Made by a program: the position numbers and the translations under genes
Notes under the pieces: model-generated
What the model saw: the letters and a program-made list of their open reading frames with translations, nothing else
The model's database searches: none
What the model was told of the DNA's origin: nothing
In this document: one piece after another, positions 59,765-64,000 of the stretch
Numbering within the stretch: position 1 is the first letter of the stretch
Layout of the letters: every line of letters begins with the position of its first letter
Origin: Platynereis dumerilii
Taxonomy: Eukaryota > Annelida > Polychaeta > Phyllodocida > Nereididae
Reading direction: 5' to 3'
NCBI GenBank assembly: GCA_026936325.1
Contig: JAPTHN010000012.1
Coordinates: forward strand, 33,490,537 to 33,554,536
Length of the DNA stretch: 64,000 nt

Positions 59765-62700
59765 ATGTCATTTTCTATGACACTTCAACCCAATCAAAGA
59801 TGGCAGTTGAGCTGGAATTCAAAATGGCCGCCAAAAAGTAAATTGTATGCAACTTTGCTCCAAATTGGGATAGAGCGGCACTATTTTGGCTTCAAAGATG
59901 GGTTTAGGGACCTGAGAAAGTCAGTTATGATATCAAAATTAATTTTACATCCAGCCGATCGAAGTTGGCATCCAAAAAGGAATTCAAAATGGCTGCCGAA
60001 AAGTAAATATTACCTTTTTTCACTCATAAATGGAATTGATCGCCACTGTTTAGGCCCAAACATGGGTTTTTGGTAGGGTGGCCCAAAAAACAAAATTTAT
60101 GATTTTCTATTCGCACACCCCCTCATTTTAGGAGAAATAGTGAAAAAAACACCCTCTAAAAATTTCAAGGAAATCGGTCAAGTCTTAGTGGTCTCTCAAG
60201 GCCCCTCCATTCTTAGCAAAAAGGACAATTTCGACCATTTTCGCCAATACGCGGTTCCTTATAACTTAGTCAATTTGTACAATACTGCATTTTTATTGCC
60301 ATGGTTGGATAGGTCTCAAAAATAGCTTCAATTTGCATACCAACATTATTGGTCTAAGACAATATCTCAACTCCCATGGGCTCTTCAGTTTACACTTTTC
60401 ATGAATGAAATTGTTGCTGAACGACCGAAAAGGCTTTTAATTTTTTCACTGGAAATTGCTGTGATTCTTATTTTCCAAGTTCCAGAGTGACCAAATATTA
60501 AAAAAAAAAAATTTTGACCATGGGAATGCCCAGTTTATGAGTGATGAAATTTTATGTTGAAGTTTGTCACAAATTCATAAAATAGCAGGGGGGAATTGTA
60601 ATATTTCAAACTCATATCTTCATCCAAATTTATTACATGGCAACATGATGGGTACCACTTGAAAGACAACATTCTCGTGTTTCACATGGTATAAACCATG
60701 TTGTCCTATATTTAACTCTTATGAAGTTAAACCATGAAATGTGACAGCCCCTCTCCGATGTTTTCAGCACTTTAGACAAAATGTAACATTAAAACTTTAC
60801 AGCTCAAAAGGCGGGTTTGTGCAATGTAAAAAAAGTTGTCTAATGTTTTATCTGGTCTTCCTGCATTTTTGGTGAATAAGAACATGTTACTTGACAGTGA
60901 AATTAAATGGGAATCTTTTCGTGACAGGTTTAGTCATTCAGCAACACTTTCACACATAAGCACTGTCAGCTGAAGAGTCCATGGGAGCTAAGATATCGTC
61001 CTAGACCATTAATGTTGGTATGCAAATTGAAGCTAATTTTGAGACCTTTCCAACCATGGCAATTAGAATGTTGTACATTACAAATTGACAAAGTTGTGAA
61101 AAACCGCGTATTGGCGAAAATGGTTGAAATGTTTCTTTTTGGTGAGAATTGAGGGGCCTTGAGAGACCACTTAGACTTGTCTGATTTTCATGAAATTTTA
61201 ACAAGGTGCTTTTTTCACCATTTCTCCTAAAATGAGGGGGTGTGCGATGTGAATTTCAGAAAAAAAAATTTTCCTGTACATTTTTAGGCCACCCTAGTTT
61301 TTGGGGTCTGAGAATTCCATTATGATATCCAGTATAGTCCATTTACATTTTCCTACCAAGATGGTGTCCAAGCTGCAATTCAAAATGGCCGCCAAAGGTG
61401 TATTTCACATATTTTTGCTCCTAATTGGGATTTATCACCAATATTTTGGCCCAAACCTGGGTTTTTGGGGTATTAGAATTCAATTATGATATCCAGTAAA
61501 GTCCATTTACATTTTCCTAACAACACAGTGTCCAAGCTGCAATTCAAAATGGCTGCCAAAGGTGTATTTCACCTATTTTAGCTCCTAATTGGGATTATTC
61601 ACCACAGTTTTGGCCAAAACATGGGTTTGGGGGCCTTAGAATTCCATTATGATATCCAGTATAGTCCATTTACATTTTCCTACCAAGACAGTGTCCAAGC
61701 TGCAATTCAAAATGGCCACCAAAGGTGTATCAAAGGTGTATTTCACCAATTTTCGCTCCTTTTCGGGACTGATCGCCACTGTTTGAGCCAAACATGGGTT
61801 TTTGGGGTCTCTGAGAATTTGATTATGATATCCATTTTCATTTCATTTAATCTAAGTTGACGTTCAAATCTGGAATTCCAAATGGCCACCACAGGTTTAC
61901 TTTGCTTATTTTTGCCTTTTGTCATGATGCAGCTTCGTCAAGTGTTAACAATTAAAGCATGAAAGTTTTATGGTCCATAAAACATTTCACAGGTGAAATG
62001 ACAACTAAAAGTATTACTTTCCAGTGGTTACACTAGTCATAATGATACCCTACCTGGAATTTCATGTCCCTCCTCTTGAATTTAAGATTGTAATTGGCCA
62101 AAATCATCTCAGATTGCATGCAGCCTTTGACATCCAAAACACATTTGTTTTGCAAAAACCAGATAGTGGCGTTTTGCAAAAACCGGATGGTGGGATGGTA
62201 GGTAGTAGTAGTAGTAGTTTGGTTCTCCCTGGACTCCGAAGAGGGAGGAGTTGGACATAAACAAACTCCAGACTGCCCTGCCACCTATCAAGCAGAGGAA
62301 CAAATTGATCAAATTAAGGCCCGAGGACACGGCACATGCATCGCATGCTTTTTTTTATTTTAATCTCAGCCGACCAAGCATTCCTTCTAAGCTGGAATTC
62401 AAAAAGGCCATCAAAATGTAAATTCTAATTTCCTTTGCTTTAGTCTTGAATCTTGAATCTTCAAAAAAATTAGTCTTGAATCTTGGTAGGGATACAGCTG
62501 AATTGTTTTTTGTGCAAAGATGCATTTTTAGATTCTAAGAATTCAATTTTGATATAAATTACCATTTAATCATTACCTGATCCAAAATTGTTTTAAAAAA
62601 ATTTGAATTATGGGTGCCAAAAAGTAATTTCTATGTAGTTTACCTCCTTAATTAGACAGAACTGCACTTTTGAGGCATCAACTTGCATTTTGCGGGAATT

Positions 62701-62920
62701 AGAAATGAAACAAGATATCAATTTTTATTTTACCTCTTACTTCCATCCAATACAAGACGGCATCCATGACGTAATTGAAAATGATTGCCAAAAAGTGAAG
62801 TCTACCTTTGCTCCTAATTGAGATATATTGATGAATTGTTCTGTACTTATGGGTCAAAATGACCAAATCTGAAGTATTGTCCAACTTAGAATTCCCAAAG
62901 TGGTAGCTGAAAATGGAGTT
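59765..62920. repeat. Degenerate ~165-bp tandem array
   Basis: AATGGC(C/T)GCC-type landmarks recur near 59820, 59982, 61380, 61545, 61706 and 61877, then more irregularly near 62400, 62615, 62780 and 62890; the regular spacing is 161-171 bp. Each unit then carries TTTTGCTCCTAATTGG, GGGTTTTTGGGG and GATATCCA. A 1.2-kb hAT-like element interrupts it. The unit skeleton matches the subrepeats of the inverted-repeat arms at 1-645 and 6905-7582. Open frames inside are not genes. Confidence 0.8.
60074..61296. mobile_element. hAT-like foldback element, TAGGGTGG family, copy 3
   Basis: Ends TAGGGTGGCC and GGCCACCCTA with inverted arms of about 320 bp (60074-60400 and 60960-61296) enclosing a unique centre. 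The perfect 8-bp duplication GTTTTTGG flanks it (60066-60073, 61297-61304). It is inserted in the ~165-bp tandem array, splitting one unit. Confidence 0.88.
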
Positions 62921-63239
62921 TTATCTATATTTGGATAGAGCATACCTTTCTAAATATAAAAGTATAATTTAGCATCAGTGAATTGAATATTGTGTCAACC
63001 CAATCCAAATTTAGCATATCTGTGCTGACTTTTTTTTAGGTAGATCCCAAAAAAAGCTAAAGAAAACTATATTTACCATTAATAGGGCTAGAGCTCCTAT
63101 TTTGGAGTCAAACAGAGCATTCAGTTCCAACTTTACTGAAACCCAAGTCCAACATGGTTTTTGGACAGGGCCTGGAATGTTACAATTTTACAACCAAAAG
63201 TACAAACTGATTAACTAATTAGGATTGCTATACAGGTGC

Positions 63240-64000
63240 CAGAAATGGTCACAAATTGAATTCCCATACCTCAAACTTCCGGAAGCAAGATAAGTTACAT
63301 CCGAAGTAGGTCAAATTTACTACAGGGTGGGGACCCAAAACTTGCACTAATGAAGATTTATTTGAAAAATATAAAAAAAACAGTAAGATTTCACAACAGG
63401 TAGCTTGGCACACCCAAAGTAGACATAGAAGACGATGTTTTCGTTCTATTCGGCAACCATTATTATAATTACACACTGCACACGGTAGCGGCAAAATTGT
63501 TCTTACAGAAAAGCTGAATTTTTCTGGCATATTTTTTCCATCAGTGGCAATGACTCCTAGTATCATAATTTGAGCTAGATATTTTTCCTGAACATCTCCT
63601 GGATCTCAGCTGTTAACCCAGCCAGGCAGTAATCAATTTCTCCTATTTACAAGAACGTCTGCAGTGAAGTTTTTCTCATGCGGGATGCACAAAAATGGTT
63701 TTGCTGAGATCTTATGTATTTCCTAACTTTTTTGCTTCTTTCAAGTCTCCTTTGTTTCTTGGCTGCTGTCTGGAGATGCCTTGTGGTCCTGGCACTCAAA
63801 TTCAAGCCTAAGTTTACCCATGCATCTTTTCTCATTGTTTTGGTATCAACATTCATCTCTCCAGCCAGCCCCTGTATGGAATTTGGGGGGTCCACTGCAA
63901 TTTTGGCCTCACTTCCTTAATAAAATCAGGACATCATTTCTTATTGGTTGTACCACTGCCTGGCCTTCTCTGGACACCTTTTTGCTGCCTCATTACCTTC
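63240..64000 (-). mobile_element. Decayed Tc1/mariner-type transposase, runs off the right edge
   Basis: Minus-strand frames read SIQGLAGEMNVDTKTM (helix-turn-helix region), RTTRHLQTAAKKQRRLERSK and, after frame breaks, VNRRN and MILGVIATDGKNMPEKF, all in the order expected of a Tc1/mariner-superfamily transposase. The first is in an open frame at 63647-63895, the last at 63249-63566. At least two frame changes separate them, so the copy is dead. The N-terminal part lies beyond 64000; no terminal repeat is seen at the low-coordinate end. Confidence 0.75.

Noticed and set aside
59765-62330. Several 60-100 codon open frames as candidate genes
   Set aside because: All fall in the ~165-bp tandem array or the foldback element inserted in it.
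1-64000. CRISPR arrays, operons, intact tRNA or rRNA genes
   Set aside because: The spliced gene structure marks animal nuclear DNA. The tandem arrays have no spacers, and the tRNA-like boxes belong to SINE heads without a cloverleaf.

Overview
The window is AT-rich animal nuclear DNA with spliced genes, many introns and dense transposon debris. Extracellular von Willebrand factor A (vWA) and PAN/apple-like domains, CR1/L2-like LINE remains, tRNA-derived SINEs and many short hAT-type elements suggest a marine invertebrate. An echinoderm or other invertebrate deuterostome is my guess only; nothing here fixes the species.

The main content is one large minus-strand gene. At least 33 exons between 54049 (5' side) and 15600 (stop codon) encode 13 tandem vWA modules, about 2,650 residues, joined by short Pro/Thr-rich linkers. 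I placed every splice junction by hand. The reading frame closes across all exons, and every intron between modules is phase 1, the mark of a protein built from duplicated symmetrical modules. Twelve modules keep the metal-binding (MIDAS) residues; the most N-terminal visible module has lost them. Internal introns differ from module to module: modules 6 and 7 are intronless, and one exon fuses the end of module 8 to the start of module 9. The signal peptide and promoter were not found and should lie upstream of (above) 54.05 kb or beyond the window.

Inside the 7.7-kb intron of module 10, on the opposite strand, lie two 3' exons of a PAN/apple-like cysteine-rich gene (27754-29219). Its poly(A) signal sits just before a 12-bp minisatellite that runs up to the splice donor of the vWA gene.

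The rest is repeats. 1-7.6 kb is a long inverted repeat holding several nested elements and a broken LINE. 7.6-15.6 kb has short hAT-like elements and no gene. The vWA introns hold a 3.07-kb hAT-like element with perfect target-site duplications, further MITE families in two or three copies each, minisatellites at splice sites, and relics of exon-edge duplication. 54-59.7 kb is repeat-bearing with no gene seen. 59.8-62.9 kb is a degenerate ~165-bp tandem array related to the arms of the left inverted repeat. The right edge holds a decayed Tc1/mariner-type transposase running off the window.
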